Origin: Streptomyces sp. NRRL F-6676
GTDB lineage: Bacteria > Actinomycetota > Actinomycetes > Streptomycetales > Streptomycetaceae
Assembly (NCBI RefSeq): GCF_000725625.1
Contig: NZ_JOHS01000060.1
Span: 1-64,000 of the forward strand
DNA: 64,000 bases
Direction: 5' to 3'
A program made the translations under genes and the position numbers. The first letter of the stretch is position 1; each line of letters opens with the position of its first letter. The notes below the pieces were generated by a model that was not told the origin of the DNA, ran no database searches, and was given only the letters and a program-made list of their open reading frames with translations. Of the stretch, positions 57,562 to 64,000 are shown in pieces.

Positions 57562-57936
57562 CTAGTTGGCCCAGGGCGGGGTGAGGCGGGTGCCGTCGGC
57601 GAGCTCCGCCTCCAGGCCGGTGGAGGTGGTGACCCAGGAGACGGCGGTGCGGCCGGTGGGGTTCTCGATGCCGAGGGTCGTACCCGGGTTGACGACCACG
57701 GCGTCGCCCGCGACGGCCCGCTCGGTCCGCCCGTCGAGGGTGATCAGCAGCTCGCCGTCGAGCAGGTGGAAGACCTCCTCCCGGCTGACGGTGTGCGCGG
57801 GCGCCGCCGCCCCGGCGGGAATCTCGACCCGCCAGGCGCACAGCTCCTTGCTGCCGGTGCGTGGGGTGGCGTACGAGACGAAACGGGCGCCGTGGACCTC
57901 GTGGACCACGGCCTCGGACGAACGGACGACGGGCAT
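57562..57936 (-). CDS. Cupin-domain protein
   Basis: The 124-residue protein has a single cupin: PAHTVSREEVFHLLDGELLI (motif 1 with His and Glu) and GDAVVVNPGTTLGIENPTGR (motif 2). The second motif lacks the usual His, so metal binding may be altered. ATG 57936 has GGAGG five bases upstream. It diverges from a MarR gene with two operators between them and is the likely target of that regulator. Confidence 0.88.
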   Translation of the reverse strand: MPVVRSSEAVVHEVHGARFVSYATPRTGSKELCAWRVEIPAGAAAPAHTVSREEVFHLLDGELLITLDGRTERAVAGDAVVVNPGTTLGIENPTGRTAVSWVTTSTGLEAELADGTRLTPPWAN

Positions 57937-57981
57937 GGGAGCCTCCGGTGGAGAGGGCGGACTGGGGGGCGGGTGGCTACT

Positions 57982-58032
57982 TGGTCAAGTTGCTTGACCA
58001 TTTGCCCTCTCCATGGTCAAGCAGCTTGACCA
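57982..58032. promoter_or_regulatory. Pair of MarR operators between cupin and marR genes
   Basis: Two 19-bp sites, TGGTCAAG-N3-CTTGACCA at 57982-58000 and 58014-58032, are perfect inverted repeats, and the pair is itself nearly palindromic. The right site overlaps TTGACC (58026-58031), the predicted -35 of marR. TCTAAT (58048-58053) follows after 16 bp, placing the start point at the GTG (58060), so the marR message is probably leaderless and autorepressed. Confidence 0.85.
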
Positions 58033-58059
58033 ATTCGTCAAGGGTGTTCTAATGCCTCC

Positions 58060-58506
58060 GTGGAGAACCCCGAGGCCCTGGCCCTGTCCGCCGCCCTGCT
58101 CGCCGCCGCCGGTGAACTCACCCAGCGCATCCACGAGGGCGTGCTCGCCCGCGGCTTCGAGGGGCTGCGGCCCGCCCACGGGTTCGCGTTCACCCGGCTC
58201 GCTCCGGACGGGGCGACGGTCACCGACCTCGCACTGCACCTCGGGGTCACCAAGCAGGCCGCCAGCCAGCTCGTCGACGAGCTGGTGCGCAAGGGGTACG
58301 TCGAACGCCGGCCGCATCCGGACGACGCGCGGGCGCGGCTCGTGGTGATGACCGGACGCGGCTGGGCCTGCGCGCGGGCCGCGGAGGAGGCGGCGGCGGA
58401 GGCGGTGCGGCCGTGGGCCGAGCGGCTGGGGGAGCAGGGGGCGCGGGCACTGCGGGGCGCGTTGCTGACGGTGGCACCGCGGGGGCCGGTGCGGCCCACG
58501 TGGTGA
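58060..58506 (+). CDS. MarR-family transcriptional regulator
   Basis: The 148-residue regulator has FTRLAPDGATVTDLALHLGV, TKQAASQLVDELVRKGYVER and the wing RPHPDDARARLVVMTGRG. GTG 58060 coincides with the predicted transcript start. It probably represses itself and the divergent cupin gene through the two TGGTCAAG sites. Its ligand is unknown. Confidence 0.9.
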   Translation: MENPEALALSAALLAAAGELTQRIHEGVLARGFEGLRPAHGFAFTRLAPDGATVTDLALHLGVTKQAASQLVDELVRKGYVERRPHPDDARARLVVMTGRGWACARAAEEAAAEAVRPWAERLGEQGARALRGALLTVAPRGPVRPTW

Positions 58507-58652
58507 CGTCCGTGACATCCGGGGGCGGGTGCGGAGAGGGCCGGCGGGCCGCCGGGCCCGGAACCGCGGGCGGGGTCCGCCCGGCCTGAGCCGCCGGGCG
58601 GACCCCGCTGGTGGGTGTGTCGTCGGCAGGTGCCTGGTTCCGGGTGCCTCGG

Positions 58653-59726
58653 TCAGCGGCCGTGGCGGCCCGCGTGGGTCGCGCGGCGGCGGACCGAGGC
58701 GAACAGGGCCGCCGCCCCGAGCGCGAGGGCGGCGGCGCCGCCGATCGCGACGTACGTGGTGTGCCCGTCGGCGCCGGTCTCGGCGAGGTTCCCGGTGGCG
58801 CCGTCGGCCTTCGGCCGGTTGGCCGAGGTGTCCTCGGCGGTGGTGTCGCCGCCCGTCGTGGTACCGGTGGCGGTGGCGCCGTCCGACGTGGCGTCGGCGG
58901 GGCGGGGCGCCGCGGAGGTGTCGGCGTCCTGGTCGCCGTGGCCGTGGTGCTCGATTGTCGACTTGTCGGTGCCGGCCGCTATCTGCTGGTCGGTGGGGGC
59001 GGAGGCGGCCGGGGCGGGGGCCGCGTCGGCCGAGCCGCTGTCGTCGTTGCCGTCGCTGTTCGCGGTTCCGCTGCCGCCGAAGTCGACGTCGGAGCAGGAG
59101 TAGAACGCCTCCGGGCTGTCCGAGCGCTGCCAGATCGCGTAGAGCAGGTGCTTGCCGGAGCGCTGGGGGAGGGTGCCGGAGAAGGTGTAGAAGCCGTTGA
59201 CCGGGGCCGGGTCGGTGGCGGTCGCGACCGGGTGGTCGAGGTCCAGGTCCTTCCAGGCGAGGGGCCCCGCGGGGTCGTAGCCGGACTTGGTGACGTAGAC
59301 CTTGAAGGTGCCCTTGTGGGGGGCGGTGACGCGGTACTTGAAGGTGTACGCGCCGCTCTTGACGGAGGTGGTGGGCCAGTCGGCGCGGGCCAGGTCCAGG
59401 CCCTTGAACTCGTCGTTGTCGGCGCTGCACAGCTTGCCGTCGGGGATGAGCGTCTGGTGCCGGCCGGCGGCGTCGCCGATGCGGATGCCGTTCCAGTCGT
59501 AGAGCGCCTGGGTGCCGCCGGTGGCGACCGCCGCCTTGCACGCGGCGGACTTCGGGGACTCCGGGCCCTCGGCGTAGCACTGGGCCACCCGGCTGACCGG
59601 GTCGCCCATCGTGCCGTGGGCGGCGGCGGGGGTGGCGGTGAGGGCGGTCAGGGCGAGGGGGGTGCCGGTGAGGAGGGCGAGGGTGGTGGTGACGCGGCGG
59701 CGGGGGCGGCGGCTGGGGGCGGGCAT
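58653..59726 (-). CDS. Secreted AA10 lytic polysaccharide monooxygenase with LAXTG cell-wall anchor
   Basis: The 357-residue precursor has a twin-arginine-like or Sec signal (RRPRRRVTTTLALLTGTPLA) ending AAAHG, which leaves His37 at the mature N-terminus as the copper-brace residue. The chitin/cellulose-active domain shows DPVSRVAQCYAEGPESPKS, ALYDWNGIRI, TAPHKGTFKVYVTKSGYD (second His) and KHLLYAIWQRSDSPEAFYSCSD. A Ser/Thr/Asp linker leads to LAETG (about residue 313), a hydrophobic segment and a basic tail, the sortase sorting signal used in Streptomyces. The enzyme is thus likely fixed to the wall. ATG 59726 has GAGGAG upstream. Confidence 0.9.
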   Translation of the reverse strand: MPAPSRRPRRRVTTTLALLTGTPLALTALTATPAAAHGTMGDPVSRVAQCYAEGPESPKSAACKAAVATGGTQALYDWNGIRIGDAAGRHQTLIPDGKLCSADNDEFKGLDLARADWPTTSVKSGAYTFKYRVTAPHKGTFKVYVTKSGYDPAGPLAWKDLDLDHPVATATDPAPVNGFYTFSGTLPQRSGKHLLYAIWQRSDSPEAFYSCSDVDFGGSGTANSDGNDDSGSADAAPAPAASAPTDQQIAAGTDKSTIEHHGHGDQDADTSAAPRPADATSDGATATGTTTGGDTTAEDTSANRPKADGATGNLAETGADGHTTYVAIGGAAALALGAAALFASVRRRATHAGRHGR

Positions 59727-59967
59727 GGGGGGCTCCTCGGGGTCCTGGGCGGCGGGTGCGGTCAGCAAGTTAGCCGCGGAGGACGGGGGAAGCCGCTGTT
59801 CGAGGCGGGGGAGGGGGATCCTTATGCTCGCGTTAAGGGAGTGCTCAGGCTGGGCTCAGGGAGAGGGGGTGGGAGGCGTTTTTTCGCCCCCGTCGCCCTC
59901 GCGATCGCTCGCGCCTCTGCGGCGGTAGCCGCACATGGATACGTTCCGCGCCCCTACGGGGGCGCTG

Positions 59968-60102
59968 TCAGCCGTCTGGCCACCAGGTGCGGTGGATGTC
60001 CTTGCGGATCTCGGGGCGTTCGGTGGGGCGCTCTTCGGATTCCTCCCGCACGCGGCGGGAGGCCGACTTCCTCAGCGGCTTCTGCACGGTTGTCCGGCGC
60101 AT
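59968..60102 (-). CDS. 44-residue basic small protein
   Basis: ATG 60102, five bases after GGAGG, opens a 44-codon frame: MRRTTVQKPLRKSASRR, VREESEERPTERPEIRK, DIHRTWWPDG, then stop at 59968. Codon use is normal for the genome and the C-terminal TWWPDG looks conserved. I recall similar small Streptomyces proteins but cannot check. The charged composition suggests a nucleic-acid or protein adaptor, but no function can be assigned. Confidence 0.7.
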   Translation of the reverse strand: MRRTTVQKPLRKSASRRVREESEERPTERPEIRKDIHRTWWPDG

Positions 60103-60185
60103 GGCTGCCTCCTAGCGAGATCACCAGGTCCCGCGTTCCCACGGGGCTAGACCTCTACCCGGAGCCTGGCCCATCCCACCCTCGA

Positions 60186-60234
60186 TGTCAGTGGCGCTTG
60201 TCACGATTGGGCTGTCAGTGGCACCTGCCACGCT
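60186..60234 (+). promoter_or_regulatory. Two RecA-NDp-like (PafBC-type) promoter motifs
   Basis: TGTCAGTG at 60186-60193 and 60213-60220 is each followed after eight bases by CACGAT or CACGCT. This matches the mycobacterial RecA-NDp pattern TTGTCRGTG-N8-TANNNT except for the first T of both elements. The copies are 27 bp apart. The second would start transcription at about the ATG of the methyltransferase gene. Confidence 0.55.
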
Positions 60235-60240
60235 GACCCC

Positions 60241-60855
60241 ATGAGCACCCACAGTGAGAACGGACCTGCCACCGGTGACGACTGGGACGCGTTGGCCGCC
60301 GCCTTCGACGACGAGCCGGATCACGGGCTCGGCGATCCGCGGGTACGCGCCGCCTGGGCCGAACGGATGCGCCGCTGGCTGCCCGGCGATCCCGGTGACC
60401 TGCTCGACCTCGGCTGCGGTACGGGCAGTCTGTCGCTGCTCGCCGCCGAGGCGGGGCATCGCGTCACCGGCGTCGATCTCTCGCCGGCCATGCTCGACCG
60501 GGCCCGGGCCAAGCTCGCGGGCCGCGACGCGGAGTTCCTGGCCGGGGACGCGGCGGCGCCGCCCGTGGGGGAGCGGCGCTTCGACGTGGTGCTCGTCCGC
60601 CATGTGCTGTGGACCCTGCCCGACCCGGCGGACGCCCTGCGGCGCTGGCACGGTCTGCTGCGGCCCGGCGGCCGGCTGGTGCTGGTCGAGGGGGTGTGGG
60701 GCACGGTGAGCCCGGTCGGCATACCGGCGGAGCGGGTCACCGGGCTGCTCGCGCCCCTCGTCGCGGAGGTGGCGGTGGAGCGGCTGTCGGGCGACTCCCG
60801 GCTGTGGGGGCGGGAGGTGACGGACGAGCGGTACGCGGTGGTGGGGGTCAGCTGA
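60241..60855 (+). CDS. Class I SAM-dependent methyltransferase
   Basis: The 204-residue protein has motif I LLDLGCGTGSLSLLAAEAG, the acidic post-I GVDLSPAMLDRARAKLAG, FLAGDAAAPPVGERRFDVVL and LLRPGGRLVLVEGVWG. It is a small-molecule type methyltransferase with an unknown substrate. There is no ribosome site, since the preceding bases form promoter-like motifs, so the message is probably leaderless. It converges with the DUF402 gene, overlapping eight bases at the 3' ends. Confidence 0.88.
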   Translation: MSTHSENGPATGDDWDALAAAFDDEPDHGLGDPRVRAAWAERMRRWLPGDPGDLLDLGCGTGSLSLLAAEAGHRVTGVDLSPAMLDRARAKLAGRDAEFLAGDAAAPPVGERRFDVVLVRHVLWTLPDPADALRRWHGLLRPGGRLVLVEGVWGTVSPVGIPAERVTGLLAPLVAEVAVERLSGDSRLWGREVTDERYAVVGVS

Positions 60856-61351
60856 GGAGGTCGGGGAAGGCGGGGCTCAGGGCCAGCGCCTCCAGGGAGT
60901 CCAGGGCCTGGAGCGCGGCCCCGGCCGCCGCCGGGTCGGTGCGGGCAAGGCCGCTCTGTTCGAATTCGTCCTCGTCCAGGCGGAGGACCGTCGTGCCGTC
61001 GGCCGAGCGCCACAGGTCCAGCTCCAGGTCCTCCGAGACGAGTTCCGTGCCGGTCAGGGCGGCGGGGCGGGTGATGTCGCAGTACCAGCCCTTCAGGGTG
61101 CCGGTGGCGTCGCGGACCTCCTTGACCGCGTACCAGCGGTCGCGCCAGTAGTGCTCGGTGAGGACGTCGCCCGGCGCGAAGCGGACGAAGCCGAAGTCGC
61201 GTACCCCGGGGTTCGACCAGGAGGCCCGTACGGTGATCCGGCGGCCGTCGTCGGCGAGGAGCTCCGCGGGGTAGCGGATCTTCGTGCGGCCCGCCTTGCG
61301 GAGCACGACCTCGACCGTGCGCGCGGCACGGTCAGGCGAGGGTGCGGACAT
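60848..61351 (-). CDS. DUF402 family protein
   Basis: The 167-residue product has the DUF402 core EHYWRDRWYAVKEVRDATG, GTLKGWYCDITRPAAL and ELDLWRSADGTTVLRLDEDEF. Members such as Ntdp and FomD hydrolyse nucleoside di/triphosphates or act in antibiotic pathways. The acidic DxDxDEDEF cluster fits metal binding. Its ATG lies inside the 3' end of the GNAT gene (20-nt overlap), so the two are co-translated. Confidence 0.88.
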   Translation of the reverse strand: MSAPSPDRAARTVEVVLRKAGRTKIRYPAELLADDGRRITVRASWSNPGVRDFGFVRFAPGDVLTEHYWRDRWYAVKEVRDATGTLKGWYCDITRPAALTGTELVSEDLELDLWRSADGTTVLRLDEDEFEQSGLARTDPAAAGAALQALDSLEALALSPAFPDLLS

Positions 61352-62267
61352 GGCGCACCTCCGTCGCGCAGATCTCGTAGCCGAACCACTTGTTGATCGC
61401 CAGCATCGGCCCGTTGCCGTCGTCGTTGCCCGTCAGGGCCTCGGTGAGGCCGGCCGCGCGGGCCCGGTGCAGGGAGTCGTTCTTGGCGAGCTTGGCCAGG
61501 CCCCGGCCCCGGTACGCGCGGGCCGTGCCCGTCATGACCGTGCCGTAACGGGTGCCGCCGTTCGTACGGGCCATGGTGAACGCCGCCGGGCGGCCGTCGA
61601 CGACCGCCACCGAGGTCAGCTCGTGGCTGGTCAGCGGGTGGTGCCAGGTGCCCTTCAGCCAGTCCTCGTAGTCCGTCAGCTCGTAGTCCACGTCGCTCGG
61701 CTCGTCCGCCAGCGTCTCCGCGTCGAGCGCGAACAGCGGGCGCGGGTCGGCGGCGAACGCCGTGCCGGGCAGGATCTCCACGCCGGGCGGCGGGGGCTGC
61801 AACGGCGGCAGGGAGCCGTCCGTCAGGTCCAGACGGAGGAAGTGCGCCGAGCGGCTCGCCCGGTAGCCGCGCCGCTCGGCGAACGCGCGGTTCGCCGGGG
61901 CGTCCAGCACCCAGGAGTACACCTCCGTCACCCCCAGGCCCCGCAGCCGCTCCTCGGCGGCCCGCACCAGCGCCGAACCCGCGCCCCGGCCCTCGCCGTC
62001 CGGGCGTACGTAGATGTTGAGATACGCCAGTCCCGGCTGCGGACTGTCGTGCACCACACCGACCTGGGCCGAGCCCACCGCCTCGCCGTCCACCCTCGCC
62101 AGCAGCGGCTGATAGTGGGAGTCCGGATGCGCGTGGCGCAGGTTGTAGGCGATGGCCTCACCGGTCAGCAGGACGAAGGGCAGCGCCTCGTCGCGGATGC
62201 GGGCGAAGGCCGCGCAGTCGGCGGCGGCGTCGGGGCGCAGGGCGTGCACGGTCACGGTCGGGGTCAT
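61332..62267 (-). CDS. Double-domain GNAT acetyltransferase
   Basis: The 311-residue protein has two GNAT folds. The first shows LNIYVRPDGEGRGAGSALVR and NRAFAERRGYRASRSAHF, with the acetyl-CoA loop. The second shows VMTGTARAYRGRGLAKLAKN and AINKWFGYEICATEVRHV. The arrangement resembles mycothiol synthase-like or Eis-type tandem GNATs, but the substrate is unknown. ATG 62267 has no clear ribosome site. It diverges from the GntR gene with 72 bp between them. Confidence 0.85.
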   Translation of the reverse strand: MTPTVTVHALRPDAAADCAAFARIRDEALPFVLLTGEAIAYNLRHAHPDSHYQPLLARVDGEAVGSAQVGVVHDSPQPGLAYLNIYVRPDGEGRGAGSALVRAAEERLRGLGVTEVYSWVLDAPANRAFAERRGYRASRSAHFLRLDLTDGSLPPLQPPPPGVEILPGTAFAADPRPLFALDAETLADEPSDVDYELTDYEDWLKGTWHHPLTSHELTSVAVVDGRPAAFTMARTNGGTRYGTVMTGTARAYRGRGLAKLAKNDSLHRARAAGLTEALTGNDDGNGPMLAINKWFGYEICATEVRHVRTLA

Positions 62268-62339
62268 GTCGCGGAACGGTACGGGGAGCGGGGGCGCGGA
62301 CGCCTTCGAATATTTCCCGCGCTGCGCGAGAATCGGGAC

Positions 62340-62717
62340 GTGAGTCTGGAGATCGACATCATCGACAGTACGGAGGGCGGCGCGCCCTACGAGCAGGTGC
62401 GCGCCCGGATCGCCGAGCAGGCGCGGTCGGGGGCGTTGCCGGTGGGCTACCGGCTGCCGACCGTCCGCGGGCTCGCCGGGACGCTGGGCCTCGCCGCGAA
62501 CACCGTCGCCAAGGCCTACCGGGCGCTGGAGGCCGACGGCGTGATCGAGACGCGGGGGCGGAACGGGACGTACGTCGCCGCCGCCGGCTCCGCCGCGGAG
62601 CGGACCGCCGCGACGGCCGCGCGGGAGTACGCGGAGCGGGTGCGGCGGCTGGGGCTGGGGGAGGACGATGCGCTGGCCGCCGTCCGGAATGCCCTGAGGG
62701 CGGTGTACGGGGGGTAA
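62340..62717 (+). CDS. Short GntR-family regulator (YtrA-like)
   Basis: The 125-residue protein has the GntR winged helix (GAPYEQVRARIAEQARSGAL, YRLPTVRGLAGTLGLAANTV, AKAYRALEADGVIETRGRNG) but only about 50 helical residues after it, as in the YtrA subgroup. YtrA-type proteins often control ABC transporters; none is adjacent. GTG 62340 has GAGAAT eight bases before it as a possible -10, again suggesting a leaderless transcript. Confidence 0.87.
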   Translation: MSLEIDIIDSTEGGAPYEQVRARIAEQARSGALPVGYRLPTVRGLAGTLGLAANTVAKAYRALEADGVIETRGRNGTYVAAAGSAAERTAATAAREYAERVRRLGLGEDDALAAVRNALRAVYGG

Positions 62718-62761
62718 GGGCCCCGCGAGCCGCCGCGCGGGAGCCGGCACGGTCGTTCGGT

Positions 62762-63550
62762 TCAGCGTGGGGGGCGGGGGCGCATCGGGGGCAGGTGGTG
62801 GGGGGTGCGGGTCACCGTCCGGCCCGCCGCCCGCGCGGTCCGGGCGAACAGCATCGCGTCCAGGACCGCCGCGCCCTCCGGGTCGTTGTTGAAGTACGCG
62901 TACACGTCCGACTCGCCCGGCCACGCCTCCGCGATGCGGCGCACCCAGCTCGACAGGGACTGCCGGCCGTAGTGCGGCCGGCGGCGGGCGCGGCCCGAGT
63001 GGAAGCGGACGTACCCCCAGTCGGCGGTGCGCCACAGCGGGGTGACCGGGCGGGAGAGGACGTCCGCCCAGCACAGTGCGGCGGCGTGCGCGGTGAGGAC
63101 CTCGTGGACCGCCGGGGTCCACCAGGACTCGTGGCGGGGTTCGACGGCGACGCGGGTGCCGGCGGGGAAGCGGGCCAGGCAGGCGTCGAGGAGGGCGGGG
63201 TCGGCGCGGAGGGTGGGGGGCAGCTGGAGCAGCACCGGGCCCAGGCGGTCGCCGAGGCCGGCGGCGTGGGTCATCAGACGGTGTACGGGTTCCTCGGGGT
63301 CGCGGAGGCGTTTGATGTGGGTGAGGAAGCGGCTGGCCTTGACGGCGACGACGAAGTCGGGCGGGGTGCGGGTGCGCCAGCGTTCGAATGTCTCGCGGGT
63401 GGGGAGGCGGTAGAAGGCGTTGTTGATCTCTACGGTGGTGAAGTGGGTGGCGTATTCCTCCAGCCAGCGGGTGGTGGGGAGGGTGGGGGGATAGAGGACG
63501 TCTCGCCAGTCCTTGTACTGCCAGCCGGAGGTGCCGACGAAAAGGGGCAT
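62762..63550 (-). CDS. DUF72 (YecE-like) family protein
   Basis: The 262-residue TIM-barrel protein shows the DUF72 signatures: FVGTSGWQYKDWRDVLYP, EVEINNAFYRLPT-type strand (FTTVEINNAFYRLPTRETFE), FVVAVKASRFLTHIKRL, VAVEPRHESWW and VYAYFNNDPEGAAVLDAM. The biochemical role is unproven, and a link to iron-sulfur or DNA metabolism has been suggested. The ATG gives the usual start. Confidence 0.88.
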   Translation of the reverse strand: MPLFVGTSGWQYKDWRDVLYPPTLPTTRWLEEYATHFTTVEINNAFYRLPTRETFERWRTRTPPDFVVAVKASRFLTHIKRLRDPEEPVHRLMTHAAGLGDRLGPVLLQLPPTLRADPALLDACLARFPAGTRVAVEPRHESWWTPAVHEVLTAHAAALCWADVLSRPVTPLWRTADWGYVRFHSGRARRRPHYGRQSLSSWVRRIAEAWPGESDVYAYFNNDPEGAAVLDAMLFARTARAAGRTVTRTPHHLPPMRPRPPR

Positions 63551-63756
63551 ACGGACATGTAAGCACCGGGGGGTGTGTGCGGGGAGGAGCGCGGGAGAGC
63601 TCGGGTGGGCGGGTTCACCGGCGGGCGCGGGTGCGGGTGCGGATACGGGTGCGGGTGCGCGTGCGGCGTGGCTTGTCGCGCGGTTCCCCGCGCCCCCGGC
63701 GGTACCCGTCCGGGGCACCCCCAGGGGCGCCATCAGGGGCACCACCCGCCGGGCGG

Positions 63757-64000
63757 TTACAGATACAGGCCCGATTCCCTGTCCCGTTGGTCCGGGACCG
63801 ATGTCGGGGTCGTGCCCCGGTGGAGGGCGTAGAGCTCGGCGAGGGTGGCGCCGTCCCGGGGGACGGCGGCTTCGCGGTCGGGGAAGTCGGGGCCCAACCA
63901 GGTGAGGGCCTCGGGGCGGGTCAGGGGGCCCACCTCGATGCGGGCCAGGCAGCGGCCGGGGCGGACGACGGCCGGATGGAGGCGTTCCAGGTCCTCGTTG
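63757..64000 (-). CDS. AAA-type ATPase, C-terminal part (cut by window end)
   Basis: About 80 codons of the 3' end are present. They read NEDLERLHPAVVRPGRCLAR, then IEVGPLTRPEALTWLGPDF, ending with ATLAELYALHRG and a TAA stop. The NED-LHPA-xRPGR pattern is the sensor/arginine region after Walker B of AAA ATPases, as in DUF5925-type proteins. The N-terminal P-loop lies outside the window. Confidence 0.75.
   Translation of the reverse strand, partial: NEDLERLHPAVVRPGRCLARIEVGPLTRPEALTWLGPDFPDREAAVPRDGATLAELYALHRGTTPTSVPDQRDRESGLYL

Noticed and set aside
51000..58500. Integrated mobile element covering the accessory region
   Set aside because: No integrase, transposase, terminal repeats or tRNA attachment site is visible; codon use matches the rest of the window.
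59935..60150. 71-codon plus-strand frame
   Set aside because: It is antisense to the better supported 44-residue gene and lacks a ribosome site.

Overview
This 64 kb window is a chromosomal segment of a high-GC actinomycete, almost certainly a Streptomyces. Evidence for this: very high GC with strong third-position bias; many GTG and TTG starts; several apparently leaderless genes; the SepF-like protein SflA, the DUF5685 and I78 families and a streptogrisin-type protease; and a gene order like the S. coelicolor core chromosome. The block tlyA, ppnK, recN, glycosyltransferase, pyrG, nudix, parA-like, scpA, scpB, rluB, cmk, der also mirrors the mycobacterial Rv1694-Rv1713 order as I remember it, so 8-32 kb is conserved actinobacterial core.

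Layout. 0-2.4 kb: the 3' end of an rRNA operon (5S rRNA and its terminator), then a protein with long Arg/Asp repeats and a TPR-like tail. 2.4-8.2 kb: DUF1015 and HAD-phosphatase genes, diverging, then an iron-box-controlled FecCD-type siderophore uptake set (two permeases and an ATPase, no local binding protein) and an SCP2-like protein. 8.3-13.7 kb: tlyA, ppnK, recN and a GT4 glycosyltransferase. 13.8-21 kb: a GH15 trehalase/glucoamylase, pyrG, a nudix hydrolase and an NB-ARC/TPR protein. 21-32.2 kb: ald, then a ParA-like ATPase with an overlapping ribbon-helix-helix protein, scpA-scpB, rluB, aroH-tyrA, cmk, an acyltransferase and der. Most of these are joined by 1-16 nt overlaps.

32-45 kb: a 39-nt G run lies just after der and inside the 3' part of a small converging gene. 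Next come an Rpf-LysM cell-wall enzyme, a GT4 operon with an unrecognised partner, an isolated ctaD, an I78 inhibitor, a PAP2 phosphatase, a PIG-V-like mannosyltransferase, an MFS exporter and an acyl-CoA dehydrogenase. 45-51 kb: sflA, a DUF5685 protein ending in 22 cysteines, a DUF1684 protein, a secreted S1 protease and an SPFH protein.

51-64 kb is the more accessory part. A MarR/NmrA pair with a double operator stands beside a decayed Old Yellow Enzyme gene. A dnaE2-imuB-like mutasome cassette sits behind two LexA-type boxes. A cupin/MarR pair has two operators. Then come a sortase-type anchored AA10 LPMO, a 44-residue small protein and a methyltransferase preceded by two motifs like the RecA-NDp (PafBC) damage promoter. 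DUF402, double-GNAT, GntR and DUF72 genes follow, and an AAA-type ATPase is cut by the window end. No transposase, phage genes, tRNA or CRISPR array was seen.

The best leads for something unusual are: the G39 tract that sets the C-terminus of a converging gene; the SOS mutasome cassette with a Y-family partner lacking its catalytic N-terminus; the candidate PafBC-type promoter on a leaderless methyltransferase gene; the ParA/RHH pair feeding into scpAB behind a 38-bp perfect palindrome; and the Cys-rich tail.
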